Shown: piece after piece, positions 8,801-18,033 of the stretch
Layout: the number at the start of each line of letters is the position of its first letter
How positions within the stretch are numbered: position 1 is the stretch's first letter
DNA from: Peptococcaceae bacterium
Lineage (GTDB): Bacteria > Bacillota > Desulfotomaculia > Desulfotomaculales > Desulfocucumaceae
DNA length: 64,000 nt
Direction: 5' to 3'
Assembly: GCA_023512435.1 (NCBI GenBank)
Contig: JAILZP010000004.1
Coordinates: forward strand, 1 to 64,000
Made by a program: the position numbers and the translations under genes
Notes under the pieces: generated by a model
Database searches by the model: none
Told to the model about the DNA's origin: nothing
The model's input: only the letters and a program-made list of their open reading frames with translations

Positions 8801-9491
8801 TAAAGTGGTTGCCGAAAAAGCTCCGGGAGTGGACAGCGCGCCCAGCGAACCCCTGGCGGTTCCGGAATTGATCAAGGGCTTTGCCGTCAAAACGCAGCCA
8901 TTGCTGGACTACAATGTGGGGGATGCGCTGGATCTGTCTTCCCTGGTGATCACGGCGACTATGGCTGACAATTCAACCACCGATCTGACCTTCGACGATC
9001 TGATCCAGAGGGGAATGACCTTCAGCATTCCCGACGGAACGCTGCTGTCCGCGAAATACAACGGCACACCCATTTTCATCACCGATCCGATGACTAATTA
9101 CTATGTAGTGACCAATTCGCTCAAGGTTACATCGGTTTCACTGTCCTCGCTGGCCATAACCACTTATTTCACCGTGGGCAGCACCGATCATGCGGCCAGC
9201 CTCGCCCCCAACAAAGCCCTGACGGCGCATTTCAGCGTTGCCAACAACCAGAGTGCGCCGCTGTCGGTGATCGCGGTGGTGGCCCTGTTTGACCCGGACG
9301 GTGCGATGATCAATGTGGATTATTCATCCCAAACCATTGCGGCCGGATCAACCGCCAAATTTGACAAGGGCGGCTTCATGCTCCCCCCGTCGATCGAAGG
9401 CTACGTAGCCAAGGCCTTCGTTCTGGAAGGCACGCAGTTCAGCACCTCATCTCTAAGGCCGCTGTCAAGCATTGCGCAAATTTCAGGGTAA
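5865..9491 (+). CDS. Large secreted protein: FG-GAP-like, Ser/Thr-rich beta region, Fn3, Ig-like domains
   Basis: 1208 residues with a signal peptide (basic start, hydrophobic core, cut near AGAQ). Around residues 285-310, DVNNDGLQDLAV resembles an FG-GAP/VCBS calcium-binding repeat. Two long Ser/Thr-rich alternating stretches (about 600-680 and 785-880) look like amphipathic beta strands of the kind seen in aerolysin-type pore formers, but this is only a resemblance. A fibronectin III-like domain (about 900-1000) and a bacterial Ig-like domain (about 1005-1080) follow. GTG 5865 is chosen because AAGGTGG precedes it by seven bases. The next gene is 28 bases downstream and also secreted. The function is unknown, probably cell-surface or extracellular. 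Confidence 0.7.
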   Translation: MDLEMKRERILLLAFAAAMLFSALFNPPLAGAQPQTKGNFSPDASLQDLGFNNTQPLRKDPDGNLIDTKTQNPFGAPKKTFVSSMSVATAGLKGASFELHDDTLSDQALHGKPFMTENSTRVYDSAGKAYDWRSLPKVMTAANINETTVYQQVLTAVLVPEPVGTKYGLQLVIEDYNAGGKPGSYVIPLKIDGITMPGLTRKAYLSNSWDWQYGSPDTQSFPAQDYKSHLKMAACRGRVVILVNQTLYDFALSYSKSSGYTAALRRSVTFNNNSTVAPIAAGDTPVIDLEAGDVNNDGLQDLAVTVGSAQGTKDTRLLLYKWEQDQSSSFSQPMYWLSVSAVNITSLSKARTPGTLKHAAVAVGNVTGRGPAVLVSGYNENNVFTFTYVTYNPQTGKFAASPQIPVTGNSMPVLGGQSKYADPNPKHNVAPVLACVSFGAPSPGLPQYIFYDGWIFQYDQNAKKFALIFHDSQDYCLWGNGKSGYLGVIFFDTVAGNLSRAVSNQPGAEQFAVLTENSYLGDYAGVRWYSMNNGQISLTKSYAGVQHYPALCGAVVKGTFKTLKYVSYAFAMSDPKVIAVLGASPAYRELQDAYAAWGGQTTTFGKSTSKEKETSHSVSASVGVTEGMSVEQSVGIIFNETISSVEFTVNVTAEFSWEWSKSTSVSTSQSFSAVDKDMVVITSTPCDLYTYQISDPGQKDDGSYIVLTVPYQPQLSMMNLEDYNEAVDKMNQAAGKTVAAKVPSSVLSHTAGDPRTYPSDTSSFGGIVPGTVVVPDAGFMGVGSGSGLATQSITQEVSSSKSFEAGVDVNVEFQMVAGFALVGINAGAGYRHTATSSVGSGTEISGSVLNLPTDKSGKYNQYNFNWELVGYKAYLTPDKSEECYVVNYLVKPNGNTPPPAPGNLQLISYANDAAGVSATIGWDSVKNASKYLIYRSTSQDVDITKEPYAAVYPQAGANNQPKPPLFVDNSLVKGQQYYYKVVAEKAPGVDSAPSEPLAVPELIKGFAVKTQPLLDYNVGDALDLSSLVITATMADNSTTDLTFDDLIQRGMTFSIPDGTLLSAKYNGTPIFITDPMTNYYVVTNSLKVTSVSLSSLAITTYFTVGSTDHAASLAPNKALTAHFSVANNQSAPLSVIAVVALFDPDGAMINVDYSSQTIAAGSTAKFDKGGFMLPPSIEGYVAKAFVLEGTQFSTSSLRPLSSIAQISG

Positions 9492-9519
9492 AGCGGCGCA
9501 TGCAAAGGAGGTGAGATAC

Positions 9520-11073
9520 ATGAAAAAGGCTGTCATCCGGGTCTGCGCGATCCTGTTGCTGCTTGCTTCATTCAATGCAGCCAGCTGTCAGGCGCAGGCC
9601 GGCAATGCCGTAATAGGCAGCGCCAGAACCGCCATCAACGACAGCGGGCAGGTTGACGTTAACGGAAAAATCAGCTCGGGACCGGGGCAGCAGGTGACCA
9701 TTGCCGTCATTGCTCCGGACGGCGGCATCGAATATACTGATAGCGTTCTCAGTACGGCAAACGGTGAATTCACCTTTTCTTACCCCATGACGAACCGCAC
9801 CCCCGGCACGTACAAGGTGAGGTTGGGAGGCAGCGGCGTCGATCGCCCGGTCACAGCCACGTTTTACAGCCCGTTGGCCCTTTTGGGAGTTAGCGCCTCT
9901 GTAAGGGGGAATGACTGGGTTCTGGTGAGCGGCAGGATTACGTCGGGCGCGGGACAGCAGGTTGCCATAAATGTGACCGCTCCGGACGGGCGCCTGGATT
10001 ACGTGGACAGCACCCTCAGCCAGGCTGGAGGGGGGTTTGCGTTTCTATATCCCCTGACCAGGAAGATTAAAGGAACTTATCGCGTTAAAATAGGCGCCGG
10101 GGGGATTTACAACCCTGTGACGGTCTCATTTCCCTTTGGATGCAAATCTGACGACGCGACCCTGGCAAACCTTAAATTGAGCGCCGGATCCCTGGATCAG
10201 GCCTTTGCCCCGGAAAGAACCGGCTACACCGCCACGGTGCCCGTGGATGTGAACAGTGTGGCGGTCATTCCTGTCACCAGCGATGTCCAGGCCAGTGTGA
10301 AGGTAAACGGTGAAAGCGTGGCCAGCGGTTCGAAATCAAAAGGGATCAACCTGGCGGCCGGCGCCGCCAATAAAATCAATATTGTGGCAACGGCGCAGGA
10401 CGGCGTAACCACCAAAACCTACACCGTCAATATTGCCCGGGGATATAAATTATCGGATGTTACAGCACAGATCAGCCAGGAAAAGCAAGTGAGTGTAAGT
10501 GGCCGCATCAGTGCCGGATCAGGGCAGGTGATCTCGGTGGTGATCACCGATCCCAATGGAAATAATGATTACGTCAACAGCACCCTCAGCGCCGGCGGCG
10601 GTGATTTTTCCTTTTCCTATCCGTTGTCGAACAATACCGGAGGGACATATACGGTGAAAGTGGGAGGGAAGAATGTCGCCGCGCCCGCAACTGCAAGCTT
10701 CAGCTACACGCCTGTCATATACAGCGGCGGGGGAGGCGGCGGTGGCGGATTTGTTCCTACCAGCGCGGTGGCGGTTTCCAGCGATGAAATAGTGATCACC
10801 TTCAGCAAGGCAATGAATGATCCCGAGGACTCCAGCGTCTTTGCCGCTTTTGAAGCCACGTATGAAGGGGAAATAGCGATTGCATGCGGCGATTCTCATG
10901 TTGACGGGGATGATCCTCACAAGATACACTTGTTATTTGTTGGTGGCAGCATGTCTCCCGGAGACACAATATCACTACATTATGCCGGAACGGCATCAAA
11001 CCCGATCACGGCGGCGGACGGAACCCCCGTGGCCAACTTTACCATGCCCGTGACCAATGGTATTCCTGACTAG
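9520..11073 (+). CDS. Secreted repeat protein with cadherin-like and SwmB-like C-terminal region
   Basis: ATG 9520 follows AAGGAGGTGA and gives 517 residues with a clear signal peptide. Three copies (about 29-115, 120-205, 315-395) share the pattern SGRIS.G.GQ.V.V.V..P.G..DYV.STLS...G.F.F.YPL....GTY.VK.G. Between copies two and three lies a cadherin-like beta-sandwich unit (about 212-310: LKLSAGSLDQAF..ERTGYTATVP). After a poly-glycine linker the C-terminus (IVITFSKAMNDP..) looks like a SwmB-type Ig fold. It probably forms an operon with the preceding secreted protein. The role may be adhesion or surface-layer binding. Confidence 0.7.
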   Translation: MKKAVIRVCAILLLLASFNAASCQAQAGNAVIGSARTAINDSGQVDVNGKISSGPGQQVTIAVIAPDGGIEYTDSVLSTANGEFTFSYPMTNRTPGTYKVRLGGSGVDRPVTATFYSPLALLGVSASVRGNDWVLVSGRITSGAGQQVAINVTAPDGRLDYVDSTLSQAGGGFAFLYPLTRKIKGTYRVKIGAGGIYNPVTVSFPFGCKSDDATLANLKLSAGSLDQAFAPERTGYTATVPVDVNSVAVIPVTSDVQASVKVNGESVASGSKSKGINLAAGAANKINIVATAQDGVTTKTYTVNIARGYKLSDVTAQISQEKQVSVSGRISAGSGQVISVVITDPNGNNDYVNSTLSAGGGDFSFSYPLSNNTGGTYTVKVGGKNVAAPATASFSYTPVIYSGGGGGGGGFVPTSAVAVSSDEIVITFSKAMNDPEDSSVFAAFEATYEGEIAIACGDSHVDGDDPHKIHLLFVGGSMSPGDTISLHYAGTASNPITAADGTPVANFTMPVTNGIPD

Positions 11074-11373
11074 TCGCCGCATCAGTTGAAAGTTATGTAA
11101 AAAGCCGCTATTATAAAAAGTCCTTCACAGAACTTGCCGGATTTAGCACTGCTTATTGCCCCGGGCACTTTTGCGGCCGGTTTCAGATGAAAAGCGGTGA
11201 TTTGATCAAATGGCGGCGGACCTCCCGTGCTAATTTTTTTTCTTTGTCCGGCAATTGAAATGTGCCCAGCAACATTCTTTCATGTGCGAGAGTCGATCTG
11301 ACATGTTAAGGGCCGGTATTTTCCTGAAAAGACAGGGTTCCCTCCTTTTTTGTTAAAACTGCTCATGAAATAA
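11074..11373. other. Intergenic region before chemotaxis receptor
   Basis: No gene is seen. The region contains a TTTGATCAAA palindrome near 11200 and T-rich runs, but no convincing terminator hairpin. Confidence 0.4.
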
Positions 11374-11402
11374 TTGCCATAATTAGTCGAAATATGTATA
11401 AT
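11374..11402 (+). promoter_or_regulatory. SigmaA-type promoter of the MCP gene
   Basis: TTGCCA (11374-11379), a 17-base spacer and TATAAT (11397-11402). Transcription would begin near 11409, after the ATG at 11394, which supports the TTG start at 11436. Confidence 0.75.
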
Positions 11403-11435
11403 ATAAAGCATACTGATTGTTTGGGAGGGACAGCA

Positions 11436-13286
11436 TTGAATAGTTTACGTGTTAGGCTGATGTTTATTATTGTTGTAGTGACCACCCTGATTTTGGGAGC
11501 CGTTTCTTACATTAACATACAAAAAACAAAAGCAATTCTGAGTGCAACTTTATCCACCTCTGCGGTGGACAATGCTGACCATAATGCCAAATTGGTGAAT
11601 GAATGGTTGCAGGGCATTGTCAACGAAGCCAAGGCTTTGGCTCAAACCCCGGAAGTCCAAAGCTTGGACAAGGGACGTTACCTGTCTATTTTAAAGGGTG
11701 TAATCGCCAATCACAAGGATTATTCGCTGATATACGTGGCTGACAAAACTGGAAACAGCTATGGGACCAGTGAAATGGTTTTTGATGTTTCGACAAGGGA
11801 CTATTTTATGGCGGCGATGCAGGGAAAGACTGTTATATCAGATCCCGTCATGGGCAAGTCCACCGGCAAGCTGGTTTTTGTTGTTGCCACTCCGGTGTAC
11901 AGAGGCGGTGAAAAAACGCCTGCCGGCATTGTCGGTATCTCCGTAACCCTGGAGTACCTGCAGGAATTAGTCTCCAGCATGAAATTGAGCGGATACGGAT
12001 ACGGCTTTATTCAGCACCCGAACATGACCACCATTGCCCACCCCGACCAGGAGCTGCTGGGCAATAACAAGCTTTTTGAAATCGGCGACGATAGGTTGAA
12101 GGAAAATCTGCAGCGGATGGGCAAAGGGGAAAAAGGGTACTCGCAATATGCTTTGAATGGCGAAGAAAAATTTATGGCTTTCGCTCCGGTCCCGTTAACC
12201 AACTGGTCGGTTGCCCAAACGGCAAACATAAAGGATGTAATGCTGCCCTTGAATATCATTCGCAACGCCAACCTTTTGGTTACTGCGATTGCCGTATTTG
12301 TCATGCTGGGAATAGCTTTTATAATTGCGGGTTACATATCCGGGCCCATCACCAGGGTCAGCCAGGCAGCCGAAGCAATCGCAGGCGGGGACCTGTCATT
12401 AAAAATGGACCTGGATTATAAAGGCAAAGATGAGATTGGTGTTCTGACGGCTTCCTTTGCAAAGATGGTTGACAATTTAAAGGCGATGATAACCGATATA
12501 CGGAACAACTCCGAGAAGCTTGCCTTTCACAGCCAGGAGCTGGCTTCCACCAGTGAAGAGGTAAGCGCCACTGTGGAGGAGGTGGCCAGCACTACCAGTG
12601 AAGTGGCGGCCACTTCGGCCCAGGAGGCGGAAAACGCGGAAGAAGCGGCCAGTGAATCCGAACAGATGAGGCAAGTGGCCCAGGAGGGCAGCCGCGCTGT
12701 CAGGAACACCATTGAAAAAATCAATGCCATTGCCTCGGCTTCCCAGGAGGTATCCGGAGCTGTTCAAAAGTTGGGGGATCAGTCCAAAAGAATCGGGGAA
12801 ATTATCAGCACCATCACCAATATTGCTGAACAGACAAACCTGCTGGCCTTAAACGCCGCCATTGAAGCAGCCAGGGCCGGGGAGCAGGGACGAGGTTTTG
12901 CAGTCGTGGCGGAAGAGGTTCGCCATTTGGCCGAGCAATCTGCCGATGCAGCCAGGGAAATTACGGGTTTGATCAATGAAATCCAGTCTGGGGTGAATGA
13001 GGCTGTATCGGCCATGGACCACGGCACCGCTGAAGTGAATGAGGGAGTGCAGGCGGCCGGCGGCGCCGGGGCGGCTATAGAGCAAATCATTAAAGCCATT
13101 GAAAAAAATACAAATATGATTAAAGAATTAGCATCGGGCGCAAGGCAGTCCAGCGAAGGCACCCAGCAGCTTACCGCAGCCGGTGAACAAATAGCCTCAG
13201 CCGTGCACCAGGTTTCCAACACTGCGCAAGAACTTTCCAGAATAGCCGAAGAGCTGCAAAAAGCGGTGATAAAGTTTAAAATCTAA
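11436..13286 (+). CDS. Methyl-accepting chemotaxis protein with dCache-type sensor
   Basis: Starting from TTG 11436 (GGGAGGG upstream, downstream of the predicted transcription start), the protein has 616 residues. It has an N-terminal membrane helix (about 8-28), a periplasmic-side sensor with dCache-like features ([22 protein letters not shown]), a second helix (about 285-305), a HAMP domain, and a cytoplasmic signalling domain with the conserved hairpin ([19 protein letters not shown]). It reports extracellular ligands to CheA through CheW. No che genes are nearby, so it is a stand-alone receptor. The ligand is not predictable from sequence. Confidence 0.93.
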   Translation: MNSLRVRLMFIIVVVTTLILGAVSYINIQKTKAILSATLSTSAVDNADHNAKLVNEWLQGIVNEAKALAQTPEVQSLDKGRYLSILKGVIANHKDYSLIYVADKTGNSYGTSEMVFDVSTRDYFMAAMQGKTVISDPVMGKSTGKLVFVVATPVYRGGEKTPAGIVGISVTLEYLQELVSSMKLSGYGYGFIQHPNMTTIAHPDQELLGNNKLFEIGDDRLKENLQRMGKGEKGYSQYALNGEEKFMAFAPVPLTNWSVAQTANIKDVMLPLNIIRNANLLVTAIAVFVMLGIAFIIAGYISGPITRVSQAAEAIAGGDLSLKMDLDYKGKDEIGVLTASFAKMVDNLKAMITDIRNNSEKLAFHSQELASTSEEVSATVEEVASTTSEVAATSAQEAENAEEAASESEQMRQVAQEGSRAVRNTIEKINAIASASQEVSGAVQKLGDQSKRIGEIISTITNIAEQTNLLALNAAIEAARAGEQGRGFAVVAEEVRHLAEQSADAAREITGLINEIQSGVNEAVSAMDHGTAEVNEGVQAAGGAGAAIEQIIKAIEKNTNMIKELASGARQSSEGTQQLTAAGEQIASAVHQVSNTAQELSRIAEELQKAVIKFKI

Positions 13287-13311
13287 AAAATTTAGCATGC
13301 CGGGAAAGGAT

Positions 13312-13351
13312 AAAAAAGGGATTTTCACCCTGCGCGGTGAGAATCCCTTTT
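13312..13351. terminator. Bidirectional terminator between MCP and HD genes
   Basis: AAAAGGGATTTTCACC pairs with GGTGAGAATCCCTTTT, with A and T tracts on both sides, so it can serve both converging genes. The stem resembles the hairpin at 1691-1726. Confidence 0.8.
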
Positions 13352-13366
13352 GTTCTGGGGCAATAT

Positions 13367-14182
13367 CTATGGTGCCCTGGACAGGATTTTGCTGGGGAAA
13401 GGTTCCAGCCTGCGGGCCATGTAGGCCCGCAGCCGGCGGCCGGCTTCCCGGATGTCGTCAGTGTCGGGCAGGCTGCCGATTATTTTCTCCACGTAGCCCT
13501 TTCCGGCAATCTCCGATAAAGTGAAGGGAAAGTTAATGTCGTATATCCAGGAGAGAAGCAGCAGTTTCCGGTCGTTGGAGTTTTTCATCTCGCCGTAGCT
13601 GCAGCTTTTCTGCCGCAGCAGGTTTTCCACCAGGACCGGGGAATACCCCGGCGTATCGGGCGGTCCGGACTCCAGCACCAGTTTCAGGTCCGGGTTTGGC
13701 CGCCCGTAGTGGCCGGTAAACACCTCCAGGATGTCCAGTTTGTCCGCGTCCCTGATCAGCCGGGCAAACAGCAGGGGCCGCCCTTCCATGCCGGGCGGCA
13801 GGCAAAGCATATTGTGACAACGGACGGCGGTGACAATCAGGCTGCGTTCCTCCTCCGCCAGGCCGGAAAGCACCCCGTGCCGGTCCAGTTCCCGGACGCC
13901 CAGCAGGGCGTGGTTTTCCGACCGCCGGTCGCTGAATGTTCCGTAGACGGCGTATTGCCTGAATCGCCCGATATCGTGGAACAGGGCGACGGCTTCGGCC
14001 AGGAGCAGGTCGCCTTCCGCCAGGTTCAGGGACCGCCCGGTGCGGACGATATTCCCGCACACCCTCCGGGTATGGTCTTCCTTGAGTTTGATTCCCGCCT
14101 GAGATGCGTTTTGACGGCTGTAAAAGCTTTTCACGTATCTTCCGAACCAGGCCCGCAGAGCCTCCAGCTGATCCCGGCGCAC
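13367..14182 (-). CDS. HD-domain metal-dependent hydrolase
   Basis: 271 residues from GTG 14182 with a GGGGGG stretch upstream. HD signatures: HTRRV near residue 37, the HD pair in ALFHDIGRF (about 67-75), a histidine in VRCHNML (about 124), and DADKLD (about 147-152). These fit an HD phosphohydrolase fold, whose members cleave nucleotides or cyclic dinucleotides. No GYP motif or fused sensor is present, so the substrate cannot be named. It converges on the MCP gene and its 5' end lies near tRNA-Ser. Confidence 0.8.
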   Translation of the reverse strand: MRRDQLEALRAWFGRYVKSFYSRQNASQAGIKLKEDHTRRVCGNIVRTGRSLNLAEGDLLLAEAVALFHDIGRFRQYAVYGTFSDRRSENHALLGVRELDRHGVLSGLAEEERSLIVTAVRCHNMLCLPPGMEGRPLLFARLIRDADKLDILEVFTGHYGRPNPDLKLVLESGPPDTPGYSPVLVENLLRQKSCSYGEMKNSNDRKLLLLSWIYDINFPFTLSEIAGKGYVEKIIGSLPDTDDIREAGRRLRAYMARRLEPFPSKILSRAP

Positions 14183-14344
14183 ACGGTTCGCCCCCCTTCG
14201 GTTCCAGAATAAATTATATCAAATTGATCTGGGCAACAGTAGCAGCCTTTGGCAGCTGAAAAGGCCTTGCAGGGAAGCGCAAATCGGTGTATAATAAGTA
14301 ATCGCAGACGCGGGAGAAAAAATATTATTAATTTGTGATTCCAC

Positions 14345-14434
14345 GGAGAGATGGCCGAGTGGATGAAGGCGCACGCCTGGAGAGCGTGTGAACGGGTAAC
14401 CGTTTCGCGAGTTCGAATCTCGCTCTCTCCGCCA
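14345..14434 (+). tRNA. tRNA-Ser(GGA)
   Basis: Complete class II tRNA. Acceptor GGAGAGA/TCTCTCC, D-arm GCCGAGTGG, anticodon loop CTGGAGA (anticodon GGA), a long variable arm (AACGGGTAACCGTT), T-loop TTCGAAT and encoded CCA. It sits just before the SRP RNA and dnaX, a common Firmicute arrangement. Confidence 0.95.
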
Positions 14435-14449
14435 TTTTTTTAAATTTGG

Positions 14450-14715
14450 CCGTGCTAGACGGGGAGCTGGCGGTGCCCTGTAACCCGCAAACCGCTGTAG
14501 CGGGGTTGAATTCCCTCCCCCGGGTTTGGCTTGTGGGGTCCGGCTCCTGTAAGGGATGTTGACGACCGGGTCTTGCGCGACGGAGACTTCCGAACCGTGT
14601 CAGGTCCTGACGGAAGCAGCACTAAGGGAGACACTGCGGGTGCCGCAAGGGCGCCTGGTCCGAGTTGCCTGCAGGGGTAACGCCCGGAAGCCATTATTCA
14701 AAGGAGGGTGCACGG
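14450..14715 (+). ncRNA. ffs: Signal recognition particle RNA, long Gram-positive type
   Basis: About 266 bases. The core GTCAGGTCCTGACGGAAGCAGCACTAAG (split here: GTCAGGTCCTG, then ACGGAAGCAGCACTAAG) is the SRP54-binding helix 8 region. The ends CCGTGC (14450) and GCACGG (14710-14715) pair. The length and the Alu-like 5' part match the 6S-like scRNA of Bacillus and Clostridia. Together with Ffh and FtsY it targets nascent membrane proteins. Confidence 0.93.
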
Positions 14716-14730
14716 CCTCCAGAGCGTGAA

Positions 14731-14764
14731 AGCCGTACCTGTTGGGGCAGGAACGGCTTTTTTG
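14731..14764 (+). terminator. Terminator of SRP RNA
   Basis: AGCCGTACCTG pairs with CAGGAACGGCT (one-base bulge) and is followed by a run of T. Confidence 0.85.
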
Positions 14765-14903
14765 TTTGGCGGCGCTGATCCGGGATTATTCACGCAGTAA
14801 AAGGAAATAACCTGTCAGCAGCGAAGATACAATAAAAGCATAACTGCAGCCCTGCAATGAGACGGGTGATTTATCACACCTTAAGCGCAAGCGGGGGGTT
14901 TTA

Positions 14904-16754
14904 ATGGCATACCTGGCCCTTTACAGGGAGTGGCGGCCCCGCACATTCGACGAAGTGGTGGGGCAGGATCACGTTGTCCGCACCCTGGTTAACGCCCTGA
15001 AAAATCAGAAGCTGTCCCACGCCTACCTGTTTTGCGGACCCCGGGGAACAGGCAAGACCAGCATCGCCAGGATCCTGGCCAAAGCTGTCAACTGCCTCCG
15101 GCCCGACGGAGGGAATCCCTGCGGGCAGTGCGGCACTTGCCGCGAAATAGAAACCGGGGCCTGCATGGACGTGACCGAGATTGACGCCGCTTCCAACCGC
15201 GGCATCGACGAGGTCAGGGAACTGAGGGAAAAGGTGAGGTTTGCCCCTTCTTCGGGCAAGGTCAGGGTGTTTATCATCGACGAGGTGCACATGCTCACCA
15301 ACGAGGCTTTTAACGCCCTTTTGAAGACCCTGGAGGAGCCTCCGGCCCAGGCCATGTTAATCCTGGCCACCACCGAGCCTCACCGGGTCCCCCTGACTAT
15401 CCTTTCCCGGTGCCAGAGGTTTGACTTCCACCGCATCGGGGACCGGGACATGCTGGAACACCTGGGGGCGGTGGCGCAAGCCTCCGGGATCAGCATCAGT
15501 CCGGAGGCCCTGGAACTGGTGGTCAGGGCCGCGGAGGGCGCCGTCCGGGACGGCCTGAGCATTCTGGACCAGGCGGCGGCATACGGCGGCAACTGCATCG
15601 GGGTGGACGAAATCCACGGCATCCTGGGCACGGTCAGGGAAGACTTGCTGAATAAGGCCGCCCGGTGGCTGATGGAGGGCCGGGCGGGCGACGTGCTGGG
15701 GCTGGTGGGGGAGATCTCCGACCAGGGCAAGGATTTGAGAATATTTTTAAGAGAACTGAACTCACATCTGCGCCGGGTCCTGCTGGAAAAACTGGATCCG
15801 GAAGGACCGGGGGGAGAAGAGATTGACCGGCTGTCCCTGGTGATCCACCGCCTCGCCGCCGCTGAGCAGGATATGCGCTGGAGCAGCCAGCCCCGGGTGC
15901 TGCTGGAGGTGGCCATGGTGAGGGCGGCCAGGGTCCTGGCCGGGGCCGCCGCCGGGGATGCCGGACGTGTCGGGGAACTGGCCGCAAGGCTGAGGGAAAT
16001 TGAGGGACTGGTGGCCCGGCTGGCCGGGAGAGTCAATGGGGAGGGATCGGTCACCGGCCAGTGTGGAACGCGGCCGGATCCGCCTCCGGCGGAGGTGCCC
16101 GGCCGGGAAACCAGGCGGGCGGCGGTTCCTCCGGCTGCCGGACACGGCCCGGACCCCGGGCGGGAGAAAACGGCCGAAGCCGCGGGATCCGGCCGGAAAG
16201 AGGGACGCGTTGACAACTCCCCGGCTTCCAGTCCTCCAGGCGGTTTAAAAAACAGTCCTGCCGGCCCGGCCGGCCTGCCGGCCGGGAACGAGGCGCCGGC
16301 GGCCGGAAAAGCCGGGGATCCGGTGACGAAAATGCCCGATCTGCTGAAAAAGATAGATTCCCGGTGGAACGACATCCTGGAGGTGGCCAGGAGGGCATGT
16401 CCCCATATCGCCTCCTACCTTACCCAGGGTAAGGGCTGGCCCCTGGAACTGGAGGGGAACACCCTGACCATCGGCTTTCCCCGGGCGGAGTCTTACGCGC
16501 CCGTGGCCGTGGGCATACTTGAAAGTGAGGCCAACCGCAGGGAACTGTCCGGCCTGATTAAAGAGGTTTGCCAGGCGGACCTGCGCATACGCCTGGTGGC
16601 CACCGACCGGAAGCCCCCGGGCAGGGCCGGGCAGACGAAAAAAACGGTACAGTCGGGCGATATTGAGGCGCTCTTCGGCAAGGAAGAGGGGGACCCGGCG
16701 GACGCCGCCGAAGATTTTGACGCCCGGGCTGCGGACTTGTTCCGGCAGGATTAA
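14904..16754 (+). CDS. dnaX: DNA polymerase III subunit gamma/tau
   Basis: 616 residues. AAA+ clamp-loader ATPase with Walker A GPRGTGKT (45-52), zinc-binding cysteines (C64, C73, C76, C79), Walker B IIDEVHM (124-130) and the SRC sensor (168-170). A Pro/Ala/Gly-rich linker (about 375-470) precedes a C-terminal tau-type domain. It loads the beta clamp and couples the replisome. It is followed by ybaB and recR in the classic dnaX-ybaB-recR operon. ATG 14904 follows GCGGGGGG. A seven-A run lies at 16638-16644, but there is no clear programmed frameshift heptamer. Confidence 0.97.
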   Translation: MAYLALYREWRPRTFDEVVGQDHVVRTLVNALKNQKLSHAYLFCGPRGTGKTSIARILAKAVNCLRPDGGNPCGQCGTCREIETGACMDVTEIDAASNRGIDEVRELREKVRFAPSSGKVRVFIIDEVHMLTNEAFNALLKTLEEPPAQAMLILATTEPHRVPLTILSRCQRFDFHRIGDRDMLEHLGAVAQASGISISPEALELVVRAAEGAVRDGLSILDQAAAYGGNCIGVDEIHGILGTVREDLLNKAARWLMEGRAGDVLGLVGEISDQGKDLRIFLRELNSHLRRVLLEKLDPEGPGGEEIDRLSLVIHRLAAAEQDMRWSSQPRVLLEVAMVRAARVLAGAAAGDAGRVGELAARLREIEGLVARLAGRVNGEGSVTGQCGTRPDPPPAEVPGRETRRAAVPPAAGHGPDPGREKTAEAAGSGRKEGRVDNSPASSPPGGLKNSPAGPAGLPAGNEAPAAGKAGDPVTKMPDLLKKIDSRWNDILEVARRACPHIASYLTQGKGWPLELEGNTLTIGFPRAESYAPVAVGILESEANRRELSGLIKEVCQADLRIRLVATDRKPPGRAGQTKKTVQSGDIEALFGKEEGDPADAAEDFDARAADLFRQD

Positions 16755-16791
16755 AATATATTATAAATATAATGTTTACGGAGGGACGAAT

Positions 16792-17109
16792 ATGTTTGGC
16801 GGAAACATGCAAAAGATGATGAAACAGGTTCAGAAAATGCAGGCCGACATGGCCCGGCTGCAGGAGGAACTGGGCAACCGCACCGTGGAAAGCACGGCCG
16901 GGGGCGGAGTGGTCAAGGTGGTGGCCAACGGCAGGCAGGAGGTGCTTTCTATCGAGATAAAGCCCGAGGCGGTGGACCCCGGGGACGTGGAGATGCTCCA
17001 GGACCTGATTCTTACCGCGGTTAACGGCGCTCTAAACCAGTCCAGGGAAATGGTGGCCCGGGAGATGGGCAAGCTGACCGGGGGTCTGAACATTCCAGGC
17101 CTGACTTAA
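16792..17109 (+). CDS. YbaB/EbfC family nucleoid-associated protein
   Basis: 105 residues from ATG 16792, which follows GGAGGG by six bases. The N-terminus is glycine/methionine-rich with a coiled-coil helix ([22 protein letters not shown]), followed by beta strands with the family signature ([19 protein letters not shown]). The dimer binds DNA non-specifically. Its position between dnaX and recR is the conserved one (yaaK in B. subtilis) and implies a role in DNA metabolism. Confidence 0.95.
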   Translation: MFGGNMQKMMKQVQKMQADMARLQEELGNRTVESTAGGGVVKVVANGRQEVLSIEIKPEAVDPGDVEMLQDLILTAVNGALNQSREMVAREMGKLTGGLNIPGLT

Positions 17110-17182
17110 TGAGAGGAATACAGAATCCAGAAGTCAGAATCCAGAATAAAAAATAGATGATTGGCGTACGGGAGGGAAGCGG

Positions 17183-17782
17183 ATGAACAGCGCCGGGCCC
17201 ATAGCCCGACTGATTGATGAATTTGCCAGGCTGCCGGGCATTGGGCCGAAGACCGCCCAACGCCTGGCCTTTTACATTTTAAACGAGCCGCCCGAGGCCG
17301 CCCGCAGCCTTGCCCGGGCGCTGGTGGAAGCAAGGGAGAAAATCCGCCGCTGCTCCCAGTGCAGTGACCTGACCGACCGGGATCCCTGCGCCATATGCCA
17401 GGATCCCAGGAGAAACAGGGAGATCCTCTGCGTGGTGGAACAGCCCCGGGACGTTATAGCCATGGAAAAATCCAGGGGATTCAGGGGTCTTTACCACGTC
17501 CTGCACGGGGCCATTTCACCCATGAGCGGAGTGGGGCCCGGAGAGCTTACGGTCAGGGAGCTTTTGGAAAGGCTGGCCGGAAACAGCTTCAGGGAAGTGA
17601 TTCTGGCCACCAATCCCAACGTGGAGGGCGACGCCACCGCCCTTTACCTGGCCAGGCTGATCAAGCCTTCCGGGATCAGGGTGACCAGGCTTGCCCACGG
17701 CCTGCCGGTGGGAGCCAGCCTGGAGTACGCCGATGAGATGACCCTTTCCAAGGCCCTGGAGGGCCGCCAGGCATTGGAATAA
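17183..17782 (+). CDS. recR: Recombination protein RecR
   Basis: 199 residues, the usual length. N-terminal HhH ([12 protein letters not shown]), a Cys4 zinc motif (CSQC..CAIC, about residues 57-72) and a Toprim domain with VVEQPRD and the conserved GDATALYLA region. It acts with RecF/RecO in gap repair. GGGAGGG precedes ATG 17183. It is the third gene of the dnaX operon, separated from ybaB by about 70 bases that contain a repeated CAGAATCCAGAA-like phrase. Confidence 0.97.
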   Translation: MNSAGPIARLIDEFARLPGIGPKTAQRLAFYILNEPPEAARSLARALVEAREKIRRCSQCSDLTDRDPCAICQDPRRNREILCVVEQPRDVIAMEKSRGFRGLYHVLHGAISPMSGVGPGELTVRELLERLAGNSFREVILATNPNVEGDATALYLARLIKPSGIRVTRLAHGLPVGASLEYADEMTLSKALEGRQALE

Positions 17783-17786
17783 ATAG

Positions 17787-17923
17787 GAATTGGGAATTGG
17801 GAGTTTGGAATTGGGGAGCGGGTTTCAGGGGAGAGGGCTGGGATGACCGCCCGGAGCCTTTTCAACTTGTGATCCCCGTGACCCCGTTTGCTCAGGGCAC
17901 TAATTCCCAATTCCCAATTCCTG
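17787..17923. repeat. Intergenic inverted repeat with GGAATTGG tandem words
   Basis: GGAATTGGGAATTGGGAG (17787-17804) is mirrored by TTCCCAATTCCCAATTCC near 17904-17921, framing about 100 bases without a gene. Similar words recur at 46740-46800 and 53474-53512. Confidence 0.6.
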
Positions 17924-18033
17924 ACCCCAAATTCATGCTTGCAAGTTATATTTTTCCACCCGGCCGCATAATCAATGTATTAACCCAGGCATTGCCATTA
18001 TATGGGAAGTCATATCCGAAAGGGTGATTGGCG

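Noticed and set aside
13533-14212. Long open frames in other frames and on the opposite strand of the HD gene
   Set aside because: They lie entirely within or across the HD coding region and lack start signals; shadow frames of GC-rich DNA.
15380-16375. 331-codon minus-strand frame inside dnaX
   Set aside because: Ser/Pro-rich antisense of the dnaX linker and ATPase; no family similarity.
16632-16648. Programmed frameshift in dnaX at the seven-A run
   Set aside because: The run is out of register for a standard slippery heptamer and too short for strong transcriptional slippage; no stop for a gamma form is visible just after it.
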